A DNA stretch of 20,103 bases from Alphaproteobacteria bacterium UBA2947 (GCA_002348925.1 DEBV01000008.1:1-20103), one strand, 5' to 3'. Numbered from the stretch's first letter, positions 7,850 to 15,627 are shown. The notes: generated from the letters alone by a model not told the origin. Program-made: numbers and translations.

Positions 7850-8171
7850 CACTCATAATATGTATATGAAAATGCATCACAGATTGCCCCGCTCCACGAC
7901 CAGTATTGGCAACAGTTCTGAAATTATCGCGCAATCCCAATTTTTCAACAGTATTGCGAACACCACACCAAAAGGCAGTTTGTAATTCTGTTGGTGCATT
8001 TTGTGTAAAATCGAAAATATCAGTGTATTCACCGCGCGGAATTACCAAGACATGAACCTTTGCCCTTGGTGCAACATCATAGAAAGCCAGCACATTATCA
8101 TCACTGTAAACGGTCTTGTTAGGAATTTCCCCACGTAAAATCTTTGCAAAAACATTATTTTTGTCGTACAT
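7824..8171 (-). CDS. HIT-family purine nucleotide phosphoramidase (HinT-like)
   Basis: The 115 residues start with the HINT-type NVFAKILRGEIPNKTVYSDDNVLAFYDVAPRAKVHVLVIPR. The protein ends soon after the histidine triad HFHIHI (H100, H102, H104); the triad histidine attacks the phosphoramidate. HinT proteins hydrolyse AMP-lysine-type phosphoramidates and aminoacyl-adenylates. The length is typical. An AAGGGG ribosome binding site lies about 6 nt before ATG 8171, behind a promoter at 8186-8215. The gene overlaps the downstream DUF167 gene and is divergent from groES. Confidence 0.93.
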   Translation of the reverse strand: MYDKNNVFAKILRGEIPNKTVYSDDNVLAFYDVAPRAKVHVLVIPRGEYTDIFDFTQNAPTELQTAFWCGVRNTVEKLGLRDNFRTVANTGRGAGQSVMHFHIHIMSDERFVEDF

Positions 8172-8185
8172 AACATCCCCTTTTG

Positions 8186-8215
8186 CTTATATTACTGTTG
8201 AATAATACACTGCAA
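8186..8215 (-). promoter_or_regulatory. Promoter of the HIT-DUF167 gene pair
   Basis: TTGCAG (8215-8210), an 18-nt spacer and TATAAG (8191-8186) lie about 15 nt upstream of the HIT start on the minus strand. Confidence 0.5.
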
Positions 8216-8233
8216 ATATATATAAAATCAAGG

Positions 8234-8261
8234 GTTGAAATACTAATTTTTTGAACTATAT
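8234..8261 (+). promoter_or_regulatory. RpoH-like heat-shock promoter of groESL
   Basis: GTTGAAA (8234-8240) and ACTATAT (8255-8261) lie 14 nt apart, or 17 nt if the spacer is counted after TTG. They fit the alphaproteobacterial RpoH pattern CTTG-N17/18-CYTATNT with one mismatch in each element. Transcription would start near 8268, about 20 nt before the groES ATG. No CIRCE repeat (TTAGCACTC / GAGTGCTAA) is present, which argues against HrcA control. Confidence 0.55.
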
Positions 8262-8287
8262 TTCACTTGCAGCAAAGGAGTGTTTAT

Positions 8288-8572
8288 ATGTTTAAACCAT
8301 TGCACAATTATATTTTACTTGAAAGAATTGAAGAAGAAAATAAAACAGCTGGTGGAATTATCATACCAGATAATGCAAAAGAAAAACCTTCCCGCGGACG
8401 CGTGATTGCGACTGGCGATGGAACGTATGAAAACGGGCAAAAGATTCCTGTATCAGTAAAGAAAGATGATGTTGTATTGTTTGCAAAGTGGGCATCGTCT
8501 GCAAATGAAGTCAAAATTGACGGAAAAGATTATGTTTTAATCAAAGAATCTGACATTCTTGGAATTTTATAA
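8288..8572 (+). CDS. groES: Co-chaperonin GroES
   Basis: GroES caps the GroEL cylinder as a heptameric lid during ATP-driven folding. The 94 residues begin FKPLHNYILLERIEEE, and the mobile loop KTAGGIIIPDNAKEKPSRG is intact with its hydrophobic III tripeptide. The end KDYVLIKESDILGIL matches the family. ATG 8288 is chosen over an in-frame upstream ATG (8267) because AAGGAG (8275-8280) sits 7 nt before it. groEL follows after 12 nt. Confidence 0.97.
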   Translation: MFKPLHNYILLERIEEENKTAGGIIIPDNAKEKPSRGRVIATGDGTYENGQKIPVSVKKDDVVLFAKWASSANEVKIDGKDYVLIKESDILGIL

Positions 8573-8584
8573 AAGGAATTAACA

Positions 8585-10201
8585 ATGGCAAAAGATATTG
8601 TATTTAATACAGATAAATTGGCGGCGGGCGTTGATAAATTGGCGAACGCTGTCAAAATCACAATGGGTCCAAAGGGACGCACAGTTGTGATTGAACGCGC
8701 TTATGGTGCACCTGTGGCAACCAAAGACGGTGTTACGGTCGCAAAAGAAGTCTCATTAAAAGATAACGCCGAAAACATCGGTGCAAAAATGATTCAAGAA
8801 GTTGCAAAACGTGCGGGCGACAGTGCTGGCGATGGAACCACCACCGCAACAGTTTTGGCACAAAACCTTTTCAAAGAAGGTCGTCGTGTTATCGCAGCAG
8901 GCATGAATCCTATGGATGTGAAACGCGGTATAGATATTGCGGTCGAAGCCGTTGTTGCCGATATTGAAAAACATGCACGTCCTGTCAAAGATTCATCTGA
9001 AATTGCACAGGTTGCAACAATTTCTGCAAACAGTGATTCAGATATCGGACAAAAGATTGCAGACGCGATGGAAAAAGTCGGCAAAGAAGGTGTTATCACC
9101 GTCCAAGAAGCAAAAGGTCTGAACACCGAAATCGATGTAGTCGAAGGCATGCAATTTGACCAAGGTTTTATGTCGCCCTATTTCGTGACGAACAGCGAAA
9201 AAATGTTGGCAGAATTGGAAAATGCGGCAATTTTGGTTTCTGAAAAGAAAATCTCAGGTCTGCAAGCATTGCTTCCTATCTTGGAACCAATCGCACAATC
9301 TGGTCGTCCGTTGTTGATTATCGCCGAAGATGTTGAATCTGAAGCGTTGGCAACATTGGTATTGAACCGTTTACGTGGTGGCTTAAAAGTATGCGCTGTC
9401 AAAGCCCCTGGCTTTGGCGACCGCCGCAAAGAAATGTTGAAAGATATCGCTATTGTGACTGGCGCAACAGTTATATCTGACGATATGGGTATGACATTTG
9501 AAAACATCAACCAATCAGTTTTGGGTTCTGCGAAACGTGTTGTTGTTTCCAAAGATAAAACTTTGTTGGTAAACGGTGGTGGCGACGCTGACGAAATCAA
9601 AGCGCGTGCCGATGAAATCCGCAAAGCATTGAAAGACACAACAAGTGATTATGACCGCGAAAAATTGGCTGAAAGATTGGCTAAATTGGTTGGCGGCGTT
9701 GCAGTTATCCATGTTGGCGGCATGACCGAAGTCGAAGTTAAAGAAAAGAAAGACCGTGTCGATGACGCATTGGCCGCAACACGCGCTGCGGTTGCCGAAG
9801 GCATCGTTGCAGGTGGTGGTGTCGCATTGGTGCGCGCGGTTGAATCTTTGAAAAATTTAACTGGTGCAAACACGGACCAAAATGTTGGTATCGATATAGT
9901 TCGTCGTGCAATCGTTACACCATGTATGCAAATTGCTGAAAATGCAGGTGTATCTGGTGAAATCGTGGTTGGCAAAATCACAGAAAACAAAGATTACAAT
10001 TTTGGATACAATGCACAAACTGGTGAATATGTCGATATGATGAAATCTGGAATTATCGATCCTGCCAAGGTTGTTAAAACAGCAATCCAAGCGGCTGCAT
10101 CAACTGCGGGTGTGCTGTTGACAACAGGTGCAGTAATGTCTGAAATACCAGAAGAAAAAACAAACACACCATCAACCCCTGGTATGCCAGGAATGATGTA
10201 A
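8585..10201 (+). CDS. groEL: Chaperonin GroEL (60 kDa)
   Basis: GroEL forms the double-ring ATPase that folds proteins in the cytosol. The 538 residues carry the nucleotide-binding motif TMGPKGRTV, KDGVTVAKE, and GDGTTTATVLA with its catalytic aspartate. The apical-domain stretch LLIIAEDVESEALATLV and the ring-contact region are intact. The protein ends in a short GMPGMM tail instead of the long repeated GGM tail of E. coli. AAGGAA lies about 7 nt before ATG 8585, and transcription starts with groES. The operon ends at a strong hairpin immediately after the stop. No anomalies were seen; residues look alphaproteobacterial, which is an impression and not a computed tree. Confidence 0.98.
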   Translation: MAKDIVFNTDKLAAGVDKLANAVKITMGPKGRTVVIERAYGAPVATKDGVTVAKEVSLKDNAENIGAKMIQEVAKRAGDSAGDGTTTATVLAQNLFKEGRRVIAAGMNPMDVKRGIDIAVEAVVADIEKHARPVKDSSEIAQVATISANSDSDIGQKIADAMEKVGKEGVITVQEAKGLNTEIDVVEGMQFDQGFMSPYFVTNSEKMLAELENAAILVSEKKISGLQALLPILEPIAQSGRPLLIIAEDVESEALATLVLNRLRGGLKVCAVKAPGFGDRRKEMLKDIAIVTGATVISDDMGMTFENINQSVLGSAKRVVVSKDKTLLVNGGGDADEIKARADEIRKALKDTTSDYDREKLAERLAKLVGGVAVIHVGGMTEVEVKEKKDRVDDALAATRAAVAEGIVAGGGVALVRAVESLKNLTGANTDQNVGIDIVRRAIVTPCMQIAENAGVSGEIVVGKITENKDYNFGYNAQTGEYVDMMKSGIIDPAKVVKTAIQAAASTAGVLLTTGAVMSEIPEEKTNTPSTPGMPGMM

Positions 10202-10205
10202 AAAT

Positions 10206-10236
10206 AAAAACACCGCCGAAACGGCGGTGTTTTTTA
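10206..10236. terminator. Bidirectional terminator between groEL and the GNAT gene
   Basis: A 10-bp stem, AACACCGCCG (10209-10218) with loop AAA and CGGCGGTGTT (10222-10231), is followed by T6 on the plus strand. It is preceded by an A-rich run that gives a U-tract on the minus strand. It serves both convergent genes; the T run overlaps the stop codon of the minus-strand gene. Confidence 0.9.
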
Positions 10237-10950
10237 TCTTACTTTTGCCAAAGCGTTTAACAGTTTCTTTTCATAAAAATCTTTCATCCCTGATTTTTTT
10301 GGATTTGTCCAAATTTTATCTTCACCGTTAGGCATTCTGATTCCCAAAGCATCTATCGCACGTCCCATTGAAACATATGCAAACATTGGCAGATTTTTAT
10401 ATTGTTCAAATTCTGCAATATCGACATCCAAATTTATTTTTACATTCTGCAACCAATCGATTGACTTAAATACAGGTACAACACCAATAATTTCTTTTGG
10501 TAAAAATTTTTCACAGTTGCGTTCATCACGAATATCATATTTGTGCTTTTCATAAAAACTTAATGCACCAGGTAAAGAAATCAACATCATCTTGTCTGTA
10601 ACCAAAGTTGCATTACGTTCACATTGTTCTAACAAAGTTTTTCCAATACCTTTGCCTTTATATTCTGGCAAAACATACAAATTATGAAGATACATTTCTT
10701 GTTTATTTTCGCGATAGCCACTGGCAAACCCAACCATCTTTTTCCCATTGTATGCCCCAAAAGCAAATGTATATTTTTGATTTTTCCATTCTTCAGCATT
10801 ACGATTGCGAATATAAACCTTGGTTTCTTTGCTGACTTGATAATCATATTTCAAATCGCAAGCAACTTCAATACGTGTAAAATCAGACCAAATATTTCCA
10901 ACACTTTGGTCAAAAATTGGTGAAATTCTTATGTTTGGTTTGCTTTGCAT
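10234..10950 (-). CDS. GNAT-family N-acetyltransferase with C-terminal extension
   Basis: The 238 residues, counted from ATG 10950, contain a GNAT fold. Strand-turn FAFGAYNGKKMVGFASGY (about 62-79) leads into acetyl-CoA-binding motif A, LYVLPEYKGKGIGKTLLEQ (about 91-109), with the K-G-K-G-I-G pyrophosphate loop. The GALSFYEKHKYDIRDE stretch (128-143) is the usual C-terminal motif B. A further 85 or so residues, including MFAYVSMGRAIDALGIRMPNGEDKIW, do not look like GNAT and have no function I recognise. The acceptor substrate is unknown. The frame is open to 10968, but that ATG coincides with the predicted transcription start, so ATG 10950, preceded by GGGGGT, is preferred. Confidence 0.85.
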   Translation of the reverse strand: MQSKPNIRISPIFDQSVGNIWSDFTRIEVACDLKYDYQVSKETKVYIRNRNAEEWKNQKYTFAFGAYNGKKMVGFASGYRENKQEMYLHNLYVLPEYKGKGIGKTLLEQCERNATLVTDKMMLISLPGALSFYEKHKYDIRDERNCEKFLPKEIIGVVPVFKSIDWLQNVKINLDVDIAEFEQYKNLPMFAYVSMGRAIDALGIRMPNGEDKIWTNPKKSGMKDFYEKKLLNALAKVR

Positions 10951-10974
10951 ATCTATACACCCCCACACACTATA

Positions 10975-11002
10975 AATATAGTATAAAAAATATTTTTGTC
11001 AA
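10975..11002 (-). promoter_or_regulatory. Consensus-like promoter of the GNAT gene
   Basis: On the minus strand a perfect -35 TTGACA (11002-10997), a 16-nt spacer and TATATT (10980-10975) predict a start near 10968 and a leader of about 18 nt carrying GGGGGT. Confidence 0.65.
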
Positions 11003-11018
11003 GACAAGGGCTTAAAAT

Positions 11019-11046
11019 TTGCAAAATGGCTTTTTTTTGGTAAAAT
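11019..11046 (+). promoter_or_regulatory. Promoter of the DUF374 acyltransferase gene
   Basis: TTGCAA (11019-11024), a 16-nt spacer and TAAAAT (11041-11046) predict a start near 11053. This excludes the in-frame TTG at 11019 as translation start. Confidence 0.55.
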
Positions 11047-11069
11047 TCCTTTATACAAAAGGGTTTTTT

Positions 11070-11831
11070 ATGTATAAATTTTTAAGAAAGCTTTGGAAAG
11101 GATTTTGGACGCCTATATTGCACAACTCTGCTCTGCAGTGGGTTATTGTGACTGTGCTTGCTGGAATTACATGGTTTGTGTTTCTGACATCGCGGCACAA
11201 ATTCACGAACACAAAATCATTAAAGAACTATCGTAAAAATCCAGTAGTATTCGTTTTCTTTCATGGGCGTTGCGCCATGTTATCACCAATAATCAAATCA
11301 GCCCGCATAAAATCATACTGTGTTGCATCACGCCACAAAGACGGACGAATAATGGCACGCCTGCAACGTCTTTTCGGATTACGCGCTATTTATGGTTCAA
11401 CATCTGATGGCGCAGTGGCAGTTCTGCGTGAAGGCGTCAAAGTTATGAAAAATGAAAATGTTTCAATGTGCGTTCCTGTTGACGGTCCATCTGGCCCATC
11501 ACTGCGTTTACAAGACGGCGCACTGTATTTTGCCCGCATGACAGGCGCACCTATTGTTCCAGTATGTTTTTCTTGTTCGCGTCCAATATACCTGGACAGA
11601 TGGGATAAATTTATGATTCCAAAATTGTTTGGCACAATATCATGCCGTATTGGCGAACCAATATATATTGATTCTAAATTGCGTGGTGAAGAATTTGAAA
11701 AAAAACGTGTTGAAATTGAAAGCATCATGGTAAAGCAACTTCATGAAATGGACGCTGAATTTAATTTACCAAAAATACAAAGTGGACTTAATGCCACAGA
11801 TTACAAAAGACACGCCCGTGAAAAAAAATAA
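11070..11831 (+). CDS. DUF374 lysophospholipid acyltransferase-like protein
   Basis: This 253-residue protein has one N-terminal hydrophobic segment (about 21-40), then the DUF374 pattern. VVFVFFHGR (59-67) is followed by YCVASRHKDGRIMARLQRLFG, YGSTSDGAVAVLREG, VPVDGPSGPSLRLQDGALYFARMTGAPIVPV (about 135-165), and GEPIYID near the end. DUF374 belongs to the lysophospholipid acyltransferase (LPLAT) superfamily and in Proteobacteria is often found near lipid A or LPS genes, so a role in lipid A or phospholipid acylation at the inner membrane is likely but unproven. ATG 11070 has AAAAGGG 7 nt upstream. A hairpin terminator follows the stop at once. Confidence 0.88.
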   Translation: MYKFLRKLWKGFWTPILHNSALQWVIVTVLAGITWFVFLTSRHKFTNTKSLKNYRKNPVVFVFFHGRCAMLSPIIKSARIKSYCVASRHKDGRIMARLQRLFGLRAIYGSTSDGAVAVLREGVKVMKNENVSMCVPVDGPSGPSLRLQDGALYFARMTGAPIVPVCFSCSRPIYLDRWDKFMIPKLFGTISCRIGEPIYIDSKLRGEEFEKKRVEIESIMVKQLHEMDAEFNLPKIQSGLNATDYKRHAREKK

Positions 11832-11864
11832 AAAGGGCCGATAAAAATCGACCCTTTCTTTTTT
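11832..11864. terminator. Bidirectional terminator between the acyltransferase and autotransporter genes
   Basis: AAAGGG-c-CGAT, loop AAAA, and ATCG-a-CCCTTT form a stem with one mismatch, followed by T-rich sequence. An A-rich stretch precedes it, so it can also end the minus-strand autotransporter transcript. Confidence 0.75.
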
Positions 11865-11874
11865 GCTTTCAGAC

Positions 11875-14800
11875 CTAGAAGTTATATCTGAATTTCAACA
11901 TACCTGTTTGTGAAGTGTAATCTTCGCGAACATCTATATCGTAATTAACAGATACATTCAATTCACGATATTGCATTCCCAAACCGATACCGAATTCAGC
12001 ACCGATACGTTTCAGGCGATTGCCTTCCAATGTATAGGCGTCCAAACCAGGCATTGTGACAGTTGCGATATTTTTATCGGACAACATATCATATTTAACA
12101 GCTGCATTTAATTGTGGAACCAAAGTCAAATATTTGTTTGCAACAACATTAAATGCATACTTTGCGCCCAAAACACCAGTCAAGAAGTCTGTATCATCCA
12201 TGTGTGTTTTGATACCGTATGAATTAGCATAATCGTTTGCATTTACATGCATATAACGCAATCCTAATTCTGGGGTTACACCGTTGTCGAAATCATATCC
12301 TGCTGCCAACGCACCACCGAACGAATTAACACTGTAATCGCCTGTGACTGTAATGCCATCAAGTACAGTTCCATGTTCTGAATAATCAGACATAGTATAA
12401 TTCGCAATAGCATTTACATACCATTCGGCTGGTTTGTACTGACCATATACGAACACAGTATTAGAATCGATTTCTGTATTACGCGCTGTTCCGTCTATAT
12501 CAGAATGTGCATATGAATAACCAGCACCGATTGTCCAATCTTTGTTAATTGTTCCATCCATACCCAAAGCGATTCCGCGTGTATAGCCATTGAACGCATC
12601 GTTCTGTTTAGATTTATTGAACAAACCTTGCGCCCAAACACCGCCAGAAGTAAATTCAACATCACCACCGTTACGTCCAACACTTGGTGCAGACATACGG
12701 GCAGACGCTAAACTGACCACCGTATTTTGAACAGATGTTGATACAGATTGTGCAACCGATTCTGTTTCAGGATGCACAGCCTTGGTTGCATGTTCAACAG
12801 CTGCTTTCGCTTCTGGTGTATCTTTTGCCAACTTTTCTTGCAGTTTCAAAGACAAATCTTGCAACAAAACAGAATCAGAATTAGAAGCCGCCGCTGCAAC
12901 ATGAGAAACAGCAGCCGCAGTTTCACCTTTCAACCCTGTATTAGCAGCAATTTCTTCAACTGGTTTCATGGAAACTGTGATTATATTACCATCAGCATTC
13001 CAATCCGTAACGAAGAGATTTTTATCGTAATCAAGAGCAATATTTGCATTGTCAACTATATCTTTCTTGAACACTTTATATTCGCCAACACCTTTCAATG
13101 ATAAATTCAAAGAACCTGTTGCAGATTCAGTAATTTCTGTCACATCCAAAGAAGCAAATTTATTTGCATTCAACAATGTCGCATTCAAAGCACCATCTAA
13201 TAATAAACTGTTCTGAGAAATGGTCGCAGTATCAATATTCAATGTTGCACCATCGGCAATCGTCAAAGTTCCTGTACCAGTAATACCGCCATCTATTGAA
13301 GTTGTGCCAGATACAATATTCAATGTTCCAAGATTATGAATATCGTTTGCAACATTTCCTGCCTTGTTACCAGTAAATGTATTTGTACCCTTTAAATCAA
13401 CAACACTAAGATTACCGTTGTAAATAGCACCACCGTTTTCTGCAGCGGTATTATTTTTAAATATTACATCTGTCAACACTGTATCTTCAAAATTATTCGA
13501 AATAGCACCACCATTTACTGTTGCCGTATTCTTTTCGAATTCAGCACCTTTTATGTGCATATATACGCCATTTTCCTTACCTGCACGTGTTGTAGATATA
13601 GCGCCACCATAATTAGAAGTGTTATTGATAAAATCACCGCCCGTTATATCTAATCTTGCCCAACCGCCAGCGTATATTGCGCCGCCACCATCAGTTGGAT
13701 CGACAGGATCATTACCATTTGCAGTGTTATTCTTAAAGTGAGAATTTGTAATAATTGCATCCGAATATACGCTTACTGCACCGCCAGAATACACAGTTGC
13801 CTTGTTATTATCAAAAGTAGAATTGTTTATGACAATTTTGTTTTTTGCATCAAAACCTGTCTTTGATTGCCAATAAGCCCTTACTGTACTTTCGTTTATA
13901 ACATCAGCGGTAAAATCTGCAGGTTTACTACTGATATACGATGTGCTGCCAGATATAGCGCCACCATCCCAAGTAGCAGTATTATCTTTGAATACACTAT
14001 TATTTATAGTTAACAACCCTTCATTGTTATATATTGCGCCACCATACCCCCCTGCACTTGTTTTGTTATTAGAAAAAGTAGCGTTAGAAATAGTAGTAGT
14101 ACCACTGTTGGATATAATAGATCCAAATCTCGTACCCGCACCATTTGTAAAATTCGTTTTTTCTTCTGCATTTACCACCAAAGAAGCACCATGGTTTACA
14201 ATCAAACGAGAGCCATCAAATGTTGTTGTACCACCTGAAACAGTTAATTCACCGCCTGCATCAATATTAACAGCACTTGTGTTAAATGCGTTTGTTCCGC
14301 CAGATACCGCCATTGTTCCAACATTCAATGGACCACCATTAAATGTAGCATCTGCAACATTTGCATTTTCAACAGTAATTCCACGTGTTGTATCTGCAAT
14401 ATTTACAGTACCTTTATTAACATTAAGATTGTTCAACGCAGTGTAAAAATAACCACCATCTGTATCTGTTTCTACATCAGAAATTGCGGTAGCGTTCCAT
14501 ACTGCCCCGTTTTTCAAACGAATCGTTGTTTCGTTTTGATGCATCTTTGTTGCGTTTTTCTTGGTATCATATGACATGACCGTATTTCCAGTCCAATATG
14601 ATTCAGAACCATTCAAAGTCACATCAACATTTGCATTAACTGTTGAACCTGAGGTTTTATCATTATAGTTAAAATCGATATTTCCGTTAATCTTTGTCGT
14701 TTTGTCTGTTGTGTTTTCATTAATTTTAACAACAGCATTTCCTCTTGCTAATATCGCATCATTATTCAAATTTGGATTTGCTGTAATTGTTGTATTACCA

Positions 14801-15225
14801 TTCAATTCAATAATTCCTTGCGACATCGCTGAAACCACACCATAGCCATCAGAAGAACGACTATTAGAACCACCACCACCATTTTGACCAATCAGATTTA
14901 TTGTATCTGCTGTAATTAAAACTTTTGTTGGATCATCATTTGGACCATTTTCTGTTCTGTGCTGTGACAGAATAGCCGCTTTATCCGCATTCACATTGAC
15001 CGTATCTGCATTTATTGTCAAAACACTCCCAGCGGTAATATTATTAGAAGGTGAAGCAACTAAAATCCCATGTCCTGTACTTGTAATATTCACATTTTCT
15101 TCAATATTAACATCTGTATCATTTTGAATATTTATCACATCAGTATAATCAGCCAATGCAGGCATGACCAACAATGCTGGCAAGACCGATACACCCAATA
15201 CTAAATTGTGGAAATGTTTTTGCAT
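11875..15225 (-). CDS. Type V autotransporter with Pmp-like repeat passenger
   Basis: The 1116 residues show a signal peptide (about 1-25, ending VMPALA), a long Asn/Thr/Gly-rich beta-helical passenger and a C-terminal autotransporter beta-domain (about 865-1116). The beta-domain starts GGVWAQGLF and ends in the classical ...FRYNF with terminal Phe for BAM insertion. Residues about 370-620 hold six GGAI and one GGAV tetrapeptides alternating with eight FxxN motifs (FSNN, FKDN, FDNN, FKNN, FINN, FEKN, FKNN, FTGN). That is the repeat grammar of Chlamydia polymorphic membrane proteins. A linker (about 780-850) is rich in Ala/Val and may be the translocation helix. The role is probably adhesion or another surface function. 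AAAGGAG precedes ATG 15225. No protease triad is evident. The gene is transcribed alone. Confidence 0.95.
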   Translation of the reverse strand: MQKHFHNLVLGVSVLPALLVMPALADYTDVINIQNDTDVNIEENVNITSTGHGILVASPSNNITAGSVLTINADTVNVNADKAAILSQHRTENGPNDDPTKVLITADTINLIGQNGGGGSNSRSSDGYGVVSAMSQGIIELNGNTTITANPNLNNDAILARGNAVVKINENTTDKTTKINGNIDFNYNDKTSGSTVNANVDVTLNGSESYWTGNTVMSYDTKKNATKMHQNETTIRLKNGAVWNATAISDVETDTDGGYFYTALNNLNVNKGTVNIADTTRGITVENANVADATFNGGPLNVGTMAVSGGTNAFNTSAVNIDAGGELTVSGGTTTFDGSRLIVNHGASLVVNAEEKTNFTNGAGTRFGSIISNSGTTTISNATFSNNKTSAGGYGGAIYNNEGLLTINNSVFKDNTATWDGGAISGSTSYISSKPADFTADVINESTVRAYWQSKTGFDAKNKIVINNSTFDNNKATVYSGGAVSVYSDAIITNSHFKNNTANGNDPVDPTDGGGAIYAGGWARLDITGGDFINNTSNYGGAISTTRAGKENGVYMHIKGAEFEKNTATVNGGAISNNFEDTVLTDVIFKNNTAAENGGAIYNGNLSVVDLKGTNTFTGNKAGNVANDIHNLGTLNIVSGTTSIDGGITGTGTLTIADGATLNIDTATISQNSLLLDGALNATLLNANKFASLDVTEITESATGSLNLSLKGVGEYKVFKKDIVDNANIALDYDKNLFVTDWNADGNIITVSMKPVEEIAANTGLKGETAAAVSHVAAAASNSDSVLLQDLSLKLQEKLAKDTPEAKAAVEHATKAVHPETESVAQSVSTSVQNTVVSLASARMSAPSVGRNGGDVEFTSGGVWAQGLFNKSKQNDAFNGYTRGIALGMDGTINKDWTIGAGYSYAHSDIDGTARNTEIDSNTVFVYGQYKPAEWYVNAIANYTMSDYSEHGTVLDGITVTGDYSVNSFGGALAAGYDFDNGVTPELGLRYMHVNANDYANSYGIKTHMDDTDFLTGVLGAKYAFNVVANKYLTLVPQLNAAVKYDMLSDKNIATVTMPGLDAYTLEGNRLKRIGAEFGIGLGMQYRELNVSVNYDIDVREDYTSQTGMLKFRYNF

Positions 15226-15258
15226 ATATGCTCTCCTTTGTTAAATGTCCTTAGTCAG

Positions 15259-15287
15259 AGAGTAGAATAATATAATTTGAATGTCAA
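15259..15287 (-). promoter_or_regulatory. Likely promoter of the autotransporter gene
   Basis: A perfect -35 TTGACA (15287-15282) is followed after 17 nt by TACTCT (15264-15259), giving a leader of roughly 27 nt with AAAGGAG. The -10 is weak and the call rests mainly on the -35. Confidence 0.45.
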
Positions 15288-15310
15288 ATTCTGTTTATTC
15301 ATAAAAACGA

Positions 15311-15338
15311 TTGCAAAAAATAAATTATAGTATATAAT
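15311..15338 (+). promoter_or_regulatory. Promoter of tRNA-Gln
   Basis: TTGCAA (15311-15316), a 16-nt spacer and TATAAT (15333-15338) lie 14 nt before the mature tRNA 5' end. Confidence 0.65.
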
Positions 15339-15352
15339 GACACTCGCTTACT

Positions 15353-15426
15353 TGGGGCATAGTTTAATGGTAGAACATCGGACTCTGACTCCGCTAGTGT
15401 TGGTTCGAATCCAGCTGCCCCAACCA
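15353..15426 (+). tRNA. tRNA-Gln (anticodon CUG)
   Basis: A 74-nt cloverleaf reads directly. The acceptor stem TGGGGCA pairs with TGCCCCA, followed by A73 and an encoded CCA. The D arm is GTTT/GAAC with loop AATGGTA, the anticodon loop is CTCTGAC with CUG at 15385-15387, the variable loop is TAGT, and the T arm is GTTGG/CCAGC with loop TTCGAAT. The U1-A72 closing pair is typical of glutamine tRNAs. The first anticodon-stem pair (27-43) is a U-C mismatch, which is slightly unusual. It reads CAG codons. The gene has its own promoter and terminator, and sequences derived from its 3' end recur downstream. Confidence 0.95.
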
Positions 15427-15435
15427 AGATAAAAC

Positions 15436-15459
15436 AAAAATGCCCATTCGGGCATTTTT
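15436..15459 (+). terminator. Rho-independent terminator of tRNA-Gln
   Basis: AAAAATGCCC, loop ATTC and GGGCATTTTTA form a 10-bp stem followed by a T-rich run, 10 nt after the tRNA CCA end. Confidence 0.85.
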
Positions 15460-15469
15460 ATTTTATCCA

Positions 15470-15480
15470 GGGCAGCTGGA
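15470..15480 (-). repeat. Inverted 11-nt copy of the tRNA-Gln 3' part
   Basis: The minus strand reads TCCAGCTGCCC, identical to tRNA positions 15410-15420 (T-stem 3' side into the acceptor). It can therefore base-pair fully with that part of the tRNA, and also over 9 nt with the direct copy at 15596-15604. Confidence 0.7.
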
Positions 15481-15593
15481 ACGGTCAGAGCGCCAACGGC
15501 ACGCATGACCAATACGAGAATAGACAATTAGAAAAATCTTTAAAAATTGAAGTTCACGAAATTTTTTTGGTTTTTATTATTATGTATCGAGGA

Positions 15594-15611
15594 CGCAGCT
15601 GCCCTAACAAA
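15594..15611 (+). repeat. Direct degenerate copy of the tRNA-Gln 3' end (att-like)
   Basis: Aligned to 15410-15427, 14 of 18 bases match, including nine contiguous bases (CAGCTGCCC). It marks a possible boundary of a unit integrated at the tRNA gene. Confidence 0.5.
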
Positions 15612-15627
15612 AAATAATTTTTACCTC

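Larger units (their letters stand above)
15466..15611. other. Structured intergenic element downstream of tRNA-Gln
   Basis: This stretch between the tRNA terminator and the next gene holds no convincing reading frame. GGGCAGCTG (15470-15478) and CAGCTGCCC (15596-15604) are perfect inverted repeats about 117 nt apart. Inside them a nested hairpin forms from GGTCA (15483-15487) and TGACC (15506-15510), with inner GCC/GGC pairs (15492-15500). The first 45 nt are GC-rich compared with the AT-rich second half. It may be a decayed integration boundary or a structured RNA; no known RNA family is recognised. Confidence 0.45.

Noticed and set aside
8172..8287. CIRCE element or ROSE-type RNA thermometer before groES
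   Set aside because: No TTAGCACTC-type inverted repeat is present, and the predicted leader of about 20 nt is too short for a thermometer.
8756..9990. Several antisense open frames of 72-153 codons across groEL
   Set aside because: They are shadows of the strongly coding groEL strand, with no ribosome binding sites and no domains.
13943..14446. 167-codon plus-strand frame inside the autotransporter
   Set aside because: It is rich in Pro/Val/Ala as expected from the complement of Gly/Asn/Thr repeats; no start signals were seen.
15470..15545. A second, degenerate tRNA or tRNA-like gene
   Set aside because: D-arm-like pairing (GCT...AGC) exists, but there is no acceptor, anticodon or T arm in register.
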